Shown: positions 47,685-60,813 of the stretch, one piece after another
Numbering within the stretch: the first letter of the stretch is position 1
Layout: each line of letters opens with the position of its first letter
Assembly (NCBI RefSeq): GCF_954871325.1
Contig: NC_088778.1
Location: 2,141,743 to 2,205,742 of the forward strand
Length of the DNA: 64,000 bases
Source of the DNA: Gordionus sp. m RMFG-2023
Taxonomy: Eukaryota; Nematomorpha; Gordioida; Chordodea; Parachordodidae
Direction: 5' to 3'
Position numbers and translations under genes: made by a program
Notes under the pieces: model-generated
The model's input: the letters and a program-made list of their open reading frames with translations, nothing else
The model's database searches: none
What the model was told of the DNA's origin: nothing

Positions 47685-49800
47685 GTGTTACAACACTACA
47701 TATACTCCGTATTTTCTCTGTTTACCTTAAGTCCATGCTTTTCTAGGACATTTATCCAACTCACTAATCTTCCTTTCATTTCATCCTTGAATATGGCTAG
47801 TATCAAAATATCATCTGCAAAATTCATATTCCAGGGGACTTTTTGCTGTAGAGACTGTAATACATCGTTATGAAAAGAAGTGGGCTGAGAGCCGACCCTT
47901 GATGAACTCCCTCGGCTATTGTGAAGCCTTTTGAAGTTTCAGTTTTGTTGTATGGCGTATCCTGTATTATTCTTATATATTTTTCGGGAACCTTTTTGTG
48001 ACGTAGCGCCCACCAGATAAATTTTCTTGGGATTCTATCAAAGGCCTTTTCTAGATTGAGAAAGACCATGTATAACTTTTTGTTCTTTTTCCTTTATTTT
48101 TCGCTCATTTGCCTAATTGCGTGGATTGCATCAGTCGTTGATCTTCCAGGCATAAAACCAAACTGAGTCTCTCCTATTTAGTCTATGTCTCTTAAATTTA
48201 TTTCTATGATTTTTTCATAAAGTTTAAGACAGAGTGACATTAATTTTATGCCCCTGTGTATTGACAATTGTGTGGATCCCTTGAAGATAGGAACTAGATA
48301 GCTCTGCCTTCATTTTTGAGGAATCTCTTTGTTTCCCAGAATTTTATTGTACAGATTTGTGAGGATTGTATTCCATCATCACTTAGTGCTTTAAGACTCT
48401 TGTTTCGTTATTTTTTGTATGAGGTTTTGACATGGGGAGTGTTCATCTAGATGTAGTATGTAGGGATTAAAATTAAGAAGCTCCTGTAAATATTTTTTCC
48501 ATATATTCATTATTTCTTTGTCTTTTATTATCAATTTTCCATCTTTATTTTTGATTACTTTGGCTAATCTTACTGTATTTTATTTTGCCCCTCTTATTTT
48601 TCATACATGACATCGCTTTGGCCCTAGCCATCGCTTTTGTAGCTATTCTCTTGGATTTTCTGTATTTTGTTTTATCATCTGGGTTTTGGATTTGTATAAT
48701 ATTTTATATAGGGCTTTTTTCTGTGGTTTGTACCTCTTCATTCCACCACCATAGTTCTTTGCATAATTTGTTGCCTCCCATTGTCAAGCCTAGTGTCGAT
48801 TTGGCAGTGTCTATTAATCTGGATGAAAGGTCTGTCCACATTTTTTTATTTACTTATGAGGAATCTATTGTTTCAATGTTTGCAATGATTGCAAAGGCAT
48901 CTGCCATTGATTTTAATCTACCCCATTTGATGCATGGTTCAAGTTTTATCTTGTTTCGAGTGGATTTATTTGTGATGTTTAAATCCATGACTAGTAGCTT
49001 GTGTTGCGCAGCAATATCTTCTCCTAGGATGACGTTGTAGTCTATTACATCTTTTAATCTTCTGCGAGAGATTAGCATGTAATCTATCTGTGTTTTCCTT
49101 GTACCACTTTCATATGTTATTAGATGACTGTCTTTTTTCCTATAGTAGGTGTTGGTTAAGGCAAGGTCGAAGGTTTGCGCAGATTTTAGTATATGCTTTC
49201 CCATTTCCTCCTCCATATCCAAAACCACCATGATGCCTTTTGTAGCTGTCTCTTGCTTTTCCTACATGCGCACTTAAGTCTCCACCTATTATGTTTAGGT
49301 CATCCTTAGGGATTTTTATTACAGCTTTATCAAGGATAGCTCTAAAATCATCTTTCACTTCTTCTTTGCAACCCGTGTGAAGAACATGAAAGAATGTCTA
49401 GTGTTGATTGACAATGCAGTTATTTTCATTAGTCTATCAGAGATCCTGTTAACTTCTACCACTGAGGAGAAATCTTAACTGAGGATAATACCGACACCAT
49501 TTCTATTACTGACAATTCTATTATAGTACAATTTATATCCATCTCCAATTATTAGAGTCTTATAACCTTTCCATTTAGTTTCTTGTATGCATGCTATATC
49601 AACTATTCTCTTGTTTAATATGGATGCCAATTTTCTTATCGTACATTTAAATTTACCAATATTCAAGCTTGCTAACCTTGTTTTTTTACTTAGATCTTCA
49701 GGATGGAGGTCTACAATCTGGGTGTCGCTTGGAGGGAACGCCCTAGTTTTTATATACATATTTTTGTTTGTATCCTTCAATTGTTTATGTGACTAGTATT
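47685..49800 (-). mobile_element. LINE (RTE/CFDP2-like) with endonuclease and reverse transcriptase, 3'-truncated
   Basis: On the - strand the APE-type endonuclease comes first (from 49780): RLASLNIGKFKCTIRKLA, VDIACIQETKWKG, NRNGVGIILS; then NIIGGDLSAHVGK (49290), GGFGYG, RKTQIDYMLISRRRLKDV (49090). The reverse transcriptase follows at 48069-47690: MVFLNLEKAFDRIPRKF, GVHQGSALSPLLF and a FADDILIL box near 47830. The element stops abruptly at about 47690 by a TAGTGTTGTAACACG insertion end. Frame breaks occur, for instance between the two endonuclease segments at 49475-49360 and between endonuclease and reverse transcriptase (48850-48070). Assignment to the RTE/BovB group rests on resemblance to the CFDP2-type endonuclease. 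Confidence 0.8.
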
Positions 49801-49905
49801 CTAGCACCCGGTTGTCGGTAACCGGGGTGTCATCTCTAATCTCAGGAATTTATCTTATCATATATCTTTACACATCAATCATCAAAGAAAAACCTGAAAA
49901 TTGTC

Positions 49906-49980
49906 ACTGTTTCTTACCAGGATTGAACCTGGAACTTCTGTTTCCAAGCATACATCATTACCCACTAGGTCACTCCGGCC
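49906..49980 (-). repeat. tRNA-like head of a SINE (or tRNA pseudogene)
   Basis: Read on the - strand, GGCCGGAGTGACCTAGTGGGTA has an A-box-like TGACCTAGTGGGT, and AGGTTCAATCCTGGT ~35 bases later has a good B box (GGTTCAATCC) with a paired T arm. The anticodon arm region is irregular, so a working tRNA is unlikely. A body of about 110 bp follows and runs into the LINE's 5' end, with a GGTTACCGACAACC stem near 49815. Confidence 0.55.
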
Positions 49981-52760
49981 ATTAAGCCAGAAACATTTTA
50001 AAAATATAGTTCAATATGGTTAAACTTATAATACTTTCTGCGTTAAAAATCGAATTCTAGAAATGGAAGTGTCCATATGATCCAAATTGCTTCTTTAAAA
50101 TAGAAATAACAAGGATAGGGAGGGGTTATCCCAAAGTTGGGACAAAAAAGACAAACGTATATAACCTTCTCATCTTTAGGGCTAATAGTTTCAAATTTGG
50201 TCAAAAGACGTATTTCTTATACATATCAACATATGCGCATTTAGTAATAGGAGCCTCCATATTCAAGAAATATTTATCAAAAATGATTTTTTACTCTTTT
50301 CAACAATGTTTATTTAGGTCTTTTTTTGCCTTGAGAATGAAAATACTATTTTATTAAATTTATATGCTATATAACCTAATGTATGGTATGGATTAACTTT
50401 GATCAAAAGTTTTAACTCATCTTGAATGGGTTCTATAACTATTTAAGCTAACTCATTCCCAGGAGATAAACGGAGAATAAAATTAGAAATAGAAGAGCAT
50501 TAAATTGCATTGCAAAAAATTATAAAAATTATGATAATCTAAAAAAAAAATAAAAAAACATTTAAAAAAAGGATTGAAATTATGTTGTGAAAAAAATAAG
50601 AAGCGAGCTAAAGCTACTTTTAATAAATGTTATCTAATATCGCGCTACTTTTTTAGACAAATAGCGATAACGGTAGCGTGCTACTTTTAAAAGTAGCGTT
50701 TAACAACGGTGTTTTAACCATTATTTACCTTTCATTAAATTAAAAAAAAATTAATCAGAAACTACACTATCTTTAAATCACAAAACCTATTTTAAAAAAA
50801 ATATATACTAGATATATTATAAATTTATAAAAATAAATTTTACAATCTTAAATACGCCTTAACGAGCTGAATAGAAATGATCACAGTTTTATAAATGCAA
50901 GATAATTATGTACTAGTGTGGGCAAAACTTTGGGATTTGTAATTGATCTTTAATAAAAATAAATAAAAAGATATTTTTTTTGGTATAACGTTTACTTGCA
51001 TAATAGATAGACAAAAGCAATCGAATTTCCAATATATCCTAGAATTAGTATTGCTGGGTATATTCTAAGAAAAATAAGATTTTCCAGGGTAGAAACTCTC
51101 ATCAGTGATTCAACATGATAGCAACCTCTATCAGTTATATCCACAATAACATTCATTATATAATATACTGAATAGTTAAAAATTAATGTTTAAAATCGAG
51201 TTTTTATTGGTTTAATTATTTATAAAGCTGGTTGTTGCGTTCATTAAATTAACCTTGCAGCATAAAATAATTTTTAATTATTATCCAATTACACATCTAA
51301 TTATAAAAACAATATAAAAAATTAATTGCAAATCGTTTATTGGCACTATATGCCTAATTTAACCACCTACTTTTTTGTCAATTTTTACTAATTAATTATC
51401 CAATAATAATAATCTGATATTTCAATTCATTACATTAATATTTTTTTTAGTCATTTAAAAAAATATATTTATAAAATTATAGTAAAGTAGTAAAATATAT
51501 GAAATACATCTTAAGTTAGGCCTAGAATCTTATTTGAATTTGAATTAATATTATTAAAGATTAAATAATGTAAAAAATTTAGAACATTAATATTTATTAT
51601 ATCCTTTTTCGTGAAAATGACCACTGAGCATATATATTTTATCGGCAAAGTCCGTATTGGCAATATACCATCTTAATTAAAAATGATTCTGCCTGATAAT
51701 CGGATATTTATTATATCGAAATACCTTATTGTCAAAACCTCTACATATTTTTTTTTTAAAAAAGCGTTCAGTAATTTTCTAATTTGCCGAAACCAAGTAC
51801 CCTAGAAAGAATGTTATGCAATGACTATGGTAGTATATGCATATTTCTTAATTATTGTTTATGTTTATGATTCTGAATTCTTATCTGAGTTCAGTTTCAA
51901 TCACTTTTTTAAAAAAAGGAATGATTTAATCTAGATAAAGACTAACTTGAATTCTGGACTAGTTATAGGTTTGACTACTTTTTTTCAAAAATGTATAAGT
52001 GAATTGAATGGTGCATACAATAACAATAATTTAATTGAAATTATTTATATAATAATAATAAAATGAAAATACTTTGATATCTATATACTCCGTCCCACAA
52101 TAAAATTAGCTACAAATTTTTACGTCCAATTTAGAAATTAAGGTTATTGATTTATAATTAGTAACGAATTTACATTAAATACCATTAATTCACAAATTAT
52201 CGATAAATAATCATTAAAATACGTCAATCGAATTTAGCCAATAGTATTCTTTTAAAAAAATATTCATCCAATGACAATCATCATAAAAATGTTAAGCTAA
52301 TAGTAATTTCTATCATGTGATGCTTGATTATATATTTTATTTTTAATGATGATGATTTTATATATTACCCAAGATACCTCATCAGTATTGGTAATTTATG
52401 TTACATATGATTTTATTTAAATAAATATTCATATTGTATACTCAATGTCGAGATTGCCTCAGATTCAGATAAATTATCAATAAATGGAAATCTATCAAAT
52501 TAAGAAATAATATAGCCTAGTCATTTCATCAGAGGGTTATAGGACTTAGATTTTCACAGTATCAATGTTTAAATTATCAAATATATTTTCTTACAAGAAA
52601 GATCTTATTGAAGAATGGATCCATGTCATGATAAAATGCAATTTACCAAGGAGGGTTTTGTACCTTCTATTTATTAAACAAAATCTTAAGTAAATATTTA
52701 ATAAAAATTACTCAATATGGAAGGGAGTTTTTTCCTTTTGTTCTTAGTTAACTTTGTATA
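49981..52760. repeat. Long direct repeat, copy 1 (~2.8 kb)
   Basis: From 'ttaagccagaaacatttt' to 'ttccttttgttcttagttaa' this stretch is collinear with 56552-59560. Shared landmarks: 'aatggaagtg.ccatatgatcc', 'aaagcaatcgaatttccaatatatcc', 'ccgtattggcaatataccatcttaattaaaaatgattctgcctga', 'cccaagatacctca'. No ORF is conserved. A 130-bp block with 'gctacttttaaaagtagcgtttaacaac' (50590-50720) is unique to this copy. Confidence 0.72.
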
Positions 52761-54227
52761 AATATATTTAAATATTTCATTAATTGCTTTTTATTTTTTC
52801 TTTCACTTTAAGTTTTGAAGGCACAAATAATTTTGAGAGCAAGGAAACAAAAAATATGAAGGAAAACAACTATATTAATTTTATTTCGTTTATGTTTTCT
52901 TTCTCCATTTATATCTACTATAAAAAAATATATATTTTGATTAATAATATCTATAATCTATAAATAACAATTTTTGATATATAAATCCTATTTTAAATAT
53001 TAATAATAATAATATATTCAAAGAATGAATGAGCAAAAATAATAAAAAAGAATATACATCATCAAATATAAATGACTTCACAATTTAACATAAAAATAGG
53101 TGACCTACACGACAGATCCTATATCACATAATCTAATAAATAGTTGAATTTTATATGATTAAATAGTTTTTAATAAAATAATTTTTATGCATAAGTTAAT
53201 ATTTGCATTTATATGATTACTAGCTGGTAGATCATAAGATAAAGAATTAGAATTTTCTAATCAAAAATTCCCCTCTTATTCGTAGACAAATTAGAAAATA
53301 AGCCTATATGAGGTGTGAATCAGAAATTTACCTATGTTTTGATGAAAGTTCAAAATTTTCATTATTCTTGTATTAAAGTATAAATACATGTTACTTACAA
53401 TATGAACAAATAATTGGCAAAGTGTGAATACTCATTTTTCTTTATTTTTATTATATTTATAATTCTGGGGAGTCGTTAAAATTAAAAACCATGCTTTATG
53501 AATTATCACTTTTATGAAATATCATAGGTCTCTAATTTTTGCAACTAAATCAATGGAATTGGTATCATGGAAGCAGATTTTGGTTCTAAACTTATTAAGA
53601 ATGTGTATTATAAACTGGCTTCAAAGAAATAGTGAGAAAGATAAAAACCATGGCGTCTGGATGTAAAACATTTGTTAAAAGAATTAAAAAACTCAATTAA
53701 TTCTTTCTTGGCAGAATGAACACGGATAATCTATTCCTTTCATCTATTGATTAAAGAAAAGATTCTTTCGATCTCTTCTAGCAAGAATGTATTTTTTTAC
53801 ATTATAATTTACAAATTGAAATGAATAAAAATTTAGTTTAAAAGATTTTTTTTATTGTGCACATAAATTAAAATTACTAAAAATATATATACTTCATAAA
53901 CATATTTTATCAAAAATATTGGAAAATTTTAGAATAACCCCTCATCTAAATAAATTTTAATTTCTGAATCACATCTCATAAGATAGGAAAATTCCTAATT
54001 CATCTTCAAAACAACGTTAAAATTTATTATCCACCCATCACTGAAAAGGAGAAAATTCTGATTCCCCGTCATTCTTGTGACGGGCTATCAGCTAGTATTA
54101 TAATATTAGGAAAGTTATTCCAACAATCGTTTATGATAATTTTTTAAATATTAAATGAACACGATTTATTTTAAAATTAATAAGAATGTAATATATATCG
54201 AGGGCAAGGCTATAGTGTTTTTAAAAA
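52761..54227. other. AT-rich DNA downstream of the GPCR gene
   Basis: 1.5 kb without a recognised exon. Near 53240-53290 and 53940-54090 there are mirrored fragments ('tagctggtagatca', 'aattcccctc' versus 'gacgggctatcagctagtat', 'gattccccgtc'), which suggests the ends of an ~850-bp inverted-end element. Confidence 0.35.
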
Positions 54228-56152
54228 TTAACGTTCATCTCGGTTATGCATTATTAAAGCTCGCCAATTTGAATTAAAAAGGATTTCAAAGTAAAACAAT
54301 GTAGTGGCGAATAAGAGGCTAAATAAATTGTATATCATGTCTATTTTTGATAAAACGGATGTATTTAACATCAAAATGTGATTCCAGAATATGCTAATTA
54401 ATATGATCGGCACCAGGAATACTACATTTTGAAAAATTAGGAAACTGAAGGTGGTTAGATTTATTCCGTAACTGTTGGACACCTCATCCATTGGCGGAGA
54501 TAACTGATCAAAGATACTGGCGTTTCCACGTGTCGTTCTTTTATTCTCCTCTTGAGTTGGGAATGAGAAATTGGTGCTATTAATGATTGTTTTTTGAGTA
54601 GGGGATGATTTGTCGACGTAAGGTACTATAATTAATAATTATAGGTAATATTTAGATTATTTAGATGATAATATAAATAATAGCGTAAATTTGGGTTTTT
54701 TAAACAAATTATTATATACAATAAAATACAAATACCAGGTTAATTTTATGTTTTCTATCTACTTCCTTGCATAAAATTCTTTCAAAAAAAAAGAAGTATG
54801 CATAGTTAATGTATTATTCAAATATTATTTTGAATATTAAAATGGATTTCCTTCCGGTTATTTTGAATCGAAAAAAATATTTTTAATGTGAAAATATGAG
54901 AAAATTTTAATTTATTTATTTTAAGTAATCCAATATAAGAGTGTCTTAGAAAGTAGTATACTGGCTTTAAGCTTTTTGTGTGATTTGAGTGTAATTATTC
55001 TACAGTTTACAGATTCAATTTCTATATTTTATTAACTCTTATTAAAAAAATATATTTTTGATATCTTTATATATATCCTTATTTTTAGCTAAACAACAAT
55101 TTTATTTAAAAAATGAAACTTTCTTTCTTAGATAATAAAAATATTATACCTGAAATCGTAGTTAAAGTTGGAGGCTCAATTTTAATCTCGATAAAATTGT
55201 TATTATTCATTTCAATGTCTTTTTGCAGTGGTTCCCTATTCTTTGATGAGTGTAAAAACTTTTTTAAGGAATGGGTACTAGATTCATTAATTGATCTCAT
55301 GGTCTGACTCTGATAATTATTCGCGAATTGCATTGGTATGTTGCTAATCATATATTTTAATTTTATCTTTTTGCTCATCAGGTGAATATACGCGTAAAAC
55401 ATAGCTAACAAAGGTATAAATTTTGAAATCACTTCTTTAATAATTTGATATATGATCCACATTCTAGAGGACTTTTGCTCAAATACATTATAAACTGTTA
55501 AATAAAAAGTTCTCAACTGTAAGTCTTCTATTGACACTTTTTTATACCAAGTCAACGATGTTTTTTTTCTGGCCTCAATGCTGTTATTTTTAAAGTCCGA
55601 AACGCGACAAAGTTTTCCTTTCAATATCTTGTACCTAAAGGATACTGGGGTAAACATAATTATAGAATATATTATAATTATTATTATGGTGCATTTAAGG
55701 TATTTTGACGTGAAGAATTTGAGATATTCTCTATGTTCAGCCTTAGAGTAACTATACCAGCAAATCAATACTGATAGCGAAAAAGTGATATTTATGAGCG
55801 ACTGTGTCAAAGGTTGGTAATAATTTGATTTGTAGTTATTCCACCTGTATCCCAACCATATCTGCTTACGGAGAGAGGAATGACTTCCGTTTTTCCAAAA
55901 ATAATTTAAGAAAGGATATGAGGTGAGGACCATCATTATACACAAATTAAAGGCAAAATAAACGGCATATAAAATATGAATCCCTACCATATCAGGAAAA
56001 TTAGATGATGTATTGTCTATCGGTGAAGAAGAATGAGTGGTGTGCGAAAAGCAAAAAAGAATATTGAACAAAATAAGTTTGAATCGATTCATTATTGAAT
56101 GATTAATTCTGATGTTTGGATCTAAAGTTACCACTCTTTTCTTCTGCATCAT
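54228..56152 (-). CDS. Class A GPCR, FMRFamide/myosuppressin-receptor-like (Srw-like), two exons seen
   Basis: Exon A (56152 down to 55150) and exon B (54625 down to 54228) join in phase (TCA G|gtataa + TA CCT). Exon A holds TM2 (HILYAVYFAFNLCIMMVL then TSYPFLNYFW), TM3 (SLINITFSLSVLICWYSY), the basic loop AEHREYLKFFTSKYL, TM4 (CTIIIIIIYSIIMFTPV) and TM5 (VISKFIPLLAMFYAYIHLM). A long third loop spans the intron. Exon B holds TM6 (FLIFQNVVFLVPIILISIF) and TM7 (NLFSLLFATTLFYFEILF), ending NSNWRA. Spacing fits invertebrate FMRFamide/DMSR receptors, but the DRY-type and NPxxY motifs are not preserved. TM1 is not evident: exon A starts with a short hydrophobic KLILFNILFCFSH, so an upstream exon may exist. 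About 466 residues as joined. Confidence 0.55.
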
Positions 56153-56551
56153 CTTGTGAATCCTTTATTGTTACGATATACGAATAATTGATTATTTATA
56201 GTTTATTTTAATAATAAATTTACAGCTGTTGAGCATGATAACTATTTGTATTAGAAATAACTTTGCCTTACAATTATAGGATTCAAATAAATTATGCCAG
56301 ATTTTCTAGGGCAACCTTATTAATTATACCAGAACGAGAAAATATATTAAATATTACAATATCTTATAGTTTTATAATATATTAACAACATTATCTCATA
56401 ATGAATTTGACATTAAATATCACCATAAAAAAAAAAATTTAATTCTCTCATCATTAATTTTAACTTAAAAAAATATTCTAGGCTCCCAGAAAGGGACTGC
56501 TATACATTCTTTATTAAAATGTTCTATTTAACTGTGAATACTTCTGAGTAT

Positions 56552-59500
56552 AATTAAGCCAGAAATATTCTAATAATAATATAGTTAAACTTATAATACT
56601 GTCTACGCCAAAAATCAGATTGTAAATATGGAAGTGATCATATGATCCTATTTGCTTTAGAAATAATAGGGGGAGGGAACTGAGGTTTTCCTGAAGGTGA
56701 GGTAAAAAGACAAACGTTAATAACCTTTTTATCTATAAGGCTAATTGTTTCAAATTTTGTCAAAATATGTATTTCTATATACATACTATTTACCATATTA
56801 GTAACGGGAGTTCCATATTCATGTAATATTTATCAAATACGATCTTTGGCTAATTTTAACAACTTTTATTTAGGTATTTTTTGCCTTGAGTATGAAAAAA
56901 TACTTCTTCATAATTTATCAAATTTATATGCCATATTACCTAATACATGGCTATGGATTGTCTTTGAAAGTTCTAACTCATCTCGAATGTGTTCTATAGC
57001 TATTTAAGCTAACTCACAACCTGGGGACTAAACGTCAGGAAAAACAATTGAAAATAATAAAAAAGAAATAAAAAAACATATAAAATAAGGATTGGAATTA
57101 TGTTGTGAGGCAAATGAATACGAGAAATAAATCGTATCAAATATCCCGATTGGGAACATTCAGGTGGCGGTACGAGGTAGGAAAGAATGATTCATTTTCT
57201 GGGTGCCAATATTGTGAAGATTATTTATTTATTTTTTTAAAATTTATAATAATTTGTAAATAAAATGTATTAATTTAAACAATAAAAATGAAAAAAATGT
57301 TGTATTTCGCGTTTTAAATTCGATATTCGCAATCTAAACCCAGAAGGACTTTTTGCATCTATCTCAAGGTCCTCATAAAATTAGTAAAAAGCACACCTTT
57401 TTTTACCTAACCTTTAAATAGTTCTCACAGTATAAAAGGTAGAACCTATTTAAAGACGAGAATCAAAAGTGCTAAAAAATCTCCCATATTTTACCCATTA
57501 TTGACCATTACATTAATTTAAAAATTTATTAAAAACTTACATGATTTTTAAAACATAAAAACCTATAGTTATAATATATTTTTAGAAAAATAAATTTTAA
57601 TTTTCAATTTTTATGTTCATAATTTTATAAAGATAAGATAACTATGTATATTAGTATGAGCAAAACTTTGGGATTTGTAATTTGTGATCTTTACTAAAAA
57701 TAAATAAAAAGGTCTTTTTTTTGGTATATATGTTCCTTAATTTTTTTTAAAATTTCTAGGAAACTTTTACTTGCATAGTAGATAGACAAAAGCAATCGAA
57801 TTTCCAATATATCCAAGAATTAGTATTGCTGGGTATATCCGGAGGTAAATAAGATTTTCTAGGGTAGAAACACTCATTAGTGATTCAATATGATAGCAAC
57901 CTCTACCAGTTATATCTACAATAACATTCATTAATGAATATATTTGAATAGTTAAAAATCAATTTTTAAAATCGAGTTTTTAATGGTTTAATTATTTATA
58001 AAGCTGGTTGTTTGCGTTCATTAAATCAACCTTACATCATAAAATAATTTTTATTTTTTATTCAATTATACATCTATTTATATAAAAATTATAAAAAATT
58101 TATTGCAAATCATTTATATAAGCCAAAGATTTAATTAACCCCCACCCCATACCACCTACCCCATACCACCTACTTTTCTGATAATTTGTATTAATTAATT
58201 ATCCAATAATAAAAATCTGATAATTCAAATCATTACATTAATATTTTTTTTTAGTCATTTTAAAAAAATATATTTATTAAAGTTGATAGTGAAGTAGTAA
58301 AAAAATATGAAATACATCTTAAGTTAAGCCTAATTTGAATCGTATTTGAATTTGAATTATTTGTATTAATATTAATAAAAATTAGATATAGTAAAAAATT
58401 TAGAACATTAATATTTATTATATCCCTTAGTGTGAATGATTATTGGTGAAAATCGACCATTGACCATATATATTTCATCGGTCCGTATTGGCAATATACC
58501 ATCTTAATTAAAAATGATTCTGCCTGATTGTCACCAGAATATCTTATTGGCAAAACCTCTACATATTTTTTTTAAATAAAGCGCCCAGTAAAGGATTGAG
58601 TAATTTTCTAACTTGCGGAAACTGAATACCTTAGAAAGAATGTTACGTAATGACTATGGTAGTATATGCATATTGCTTAATTATATTTATGTTTATCATT
58701 CTAAAATTGAATTCTTAACTGAGTTCAACTTTTTTAAAAAAGGGAAAGATTTAATCTAGATAAAAACTAAATGGCTGGACTAGTTACATGCTTCTTAACT
58801 ACTTTTAAAAAAAATATTTAAGATGACAATAATTCAATTCAAATTATTTATTCTTAAAATAATAATGAAATGAAAATACTTTGATATCTATATACTCTGT
58901 CCCAAAATAAAATTAGCTACAAATTTTCACCTCCAATTTAGGTTATTATTGTAACGAATTTACATTAAATATCAATAATTCACAAATTTGTCGAGAAATA
59001 ATCATTAAAAAATGTCAATCAAATTTAGCTTATAGTATTCTTTTAAAAAAATATTCATCCAATGACAATCATCATAAAAATGTTAAGTCATTAGTCTATC
59101 ATGCGATGCTTGATTATATATCTTATTTTTAATGATGATGATGATTTTATATACTACCCAAGATACCTCACCAGAAGACCTTAAAGATATTAGTAATTTA
59201 TGTTACATATAATTTTATTTAAATAAATAATCCACATTGTATACTCAAGGCATTGCCTCAGATTTAGATAAATTATCAATAAATTGAAATCTATCAAATT
59301 AAGAAATATAGCTTAGCCATTTCATCAGAGGGTTATAGGTATCAATGTTTAAATTATCAAATATATTTTCTTACAATAAAGATATTATTGAAGAATGGAT
59401 CCATATCATGATAAAATGCAAGCTTACTCAAAACTCTGGAGAACAATTTACCAAGGAGTGCTTTGCACCTTCCATTTATTAAAAAAAACATTAAGTAAGG

Positions 59501-59560
59501 ATCCCAGAAAAACTACTCAATTTGGAGAGGTTTTTTCCTTTTGTTCTTAGTTAATGTTAT
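56552..59560. repeat. Long direct repeat, copy 2 (~3.0 kb)
   Basis: Second copy of 49981-52760 in the same orientation, about 6.6 kb away on the other side of the GPCR gene. It differs by many small indels and a ~400-bp block at about 57110-57540 with 'cgttttaaattcgatattcgcaatctaaacccag'. Either a diverged segmental duplication or two copies of a long non-coding element; no inverted or direct termini were recognised. Confidence 0.72.
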
Positions 59561-59569
59561 ATAACAATA

Positions 59570-60390
59570 ACTATGGATTCGGTACTTAAAAATTTATTTT
59601 ATTAATAAAACGTATTTTTTATTATATTATCTAACTAATAATAAAACTAACTAACAATGAGTTATATATATATATATATTACAAAAACAATTTAAACAAA
59701 AACAAGGTTACAGGCTTGTTCAAATAATAGCAATTAGAGTTATATAGAATATCAATACAAATTTAAATATATATAAAAATATCAATCTCAAATAACATTC
59801 CCCATCTTCTAAAAAGCCTTCCCATTATCATCTAAGCTGTCCTAGAAAGTTTATCGTTCAAATGGTTGTTCATTTTGATTGTTCAAGTCGTTCATAAGTC
59901 ATTGTAATCGTAGCGTTGTCCCCAAACGTAGTTTGTTTAAATCGTAAGCTTGATATCCTTATCGAAAGCTGTCCTCATGTATCGTAATTTTGTCATGTAG
60001 CTTGCTTGTAATACTCTGTCGTTATCATGTCAAAATCGTTATTACCATTAATCAGACACGAATAATTAGAAGAATGGGTGAAGAATGATAAATCAACAAG
60101 ATTGTTATATAAGATTTTTAGCATTTTCATTTTTTTTCTTTTTATTTGCGTTTTCGCGTTTTAGTGCCAATTTATTTTTTTTCGTGCTTTAGTATTTAAT
60201 TTATTTTTTCGCATTTTAGTATTTAATTTATTTTTTAATATTTTAAGTTATCTATTCTTTTAGATAAACAGGTTTTTGTTTAACTCCTATCGGTCTAGAA
60301 ATCGGTGTTACAATAATTTTATCATTACATTTAAAATTTTTGTCCACACTTCCCTCCTTCTTAGGAGAGTCGTGTTATACAAATGTGTTA
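59570..60390. other. AT-rich DNA next to the gypsy fossil, possible 3' non-coding region
   Basis: No coding block. 59870-60060 is enriched in 'cgttcaaatggttgttc / gtcgttcataagtcattgtaatcgtagcgtt' words. Since the flanking fossil reads on the - strand and its integrase ends near 60390, this could be its 3' untranslated/LTR side; no second LTR was found to confirm it. Confidence 0.35.
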
Positions 60391-60584
60391 TAGCATTCTC
60401 TTTTTCTTAATTGGTCCAGATGTTTCCTTGTAATACCTCTATTTGTATTAACTTAGAACATGGTGTCACTTTCTTTCAAAGTAGTCCCTTTGTCCCATGC
60501 ATCACTCCCTTATACTTTATACCACACAAAATCCCCTACTTTAAAAGTTCTATTAAATAGTTTTAAGTTAATGGAAGGCAACGG

Positions 60585-60813
60585 GAGAACTCTTGTTGAT
60601 TTTTTAAATTTAATTTTATTATATCTCTCTATAACAAAATTCTTGTCATTATATACATTTTTTATAATATCGTATTTACATATAAACAAAATACATATGT
60701 CCTTTACAATTTCATTTTACTTTTTCTTATCACCGACCTTTTAAAGTAAAAAATACAATATTCAATTTTAGACCTTTTAAACAAAAATTATAATATTCAA
60801 TTTTAATTATATT
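60585..60813 (+). repeat. Direct repeat flanking the gag-protease segment, left copy
   Basis: Nearly identical to 62851-63079, including 'tttacatataaacaaaatacatatgtc', 'tttcttatcaccgaccttttaaagt' and 'attcaattttagaccttttaaac'. Lacks obvious TG...CA termini, so it may be a duplication rather than an LTR. Confidence 0.75.

Noticed and set aside
48585-49040. 151-aa + strand hydrophobic ORF
   Set aside because: Antisense to the LINE endonuclease/reverse transcriptase frames; its hydrophobicity comes from reading AT-rich coding DNA backwards.
49906-49980. Functional tRNA gene
   Set aside because: The A and B boxes are good but the anticodon and acceptor stems do not pair properly, so a SINE head or pseudogene is more likely.
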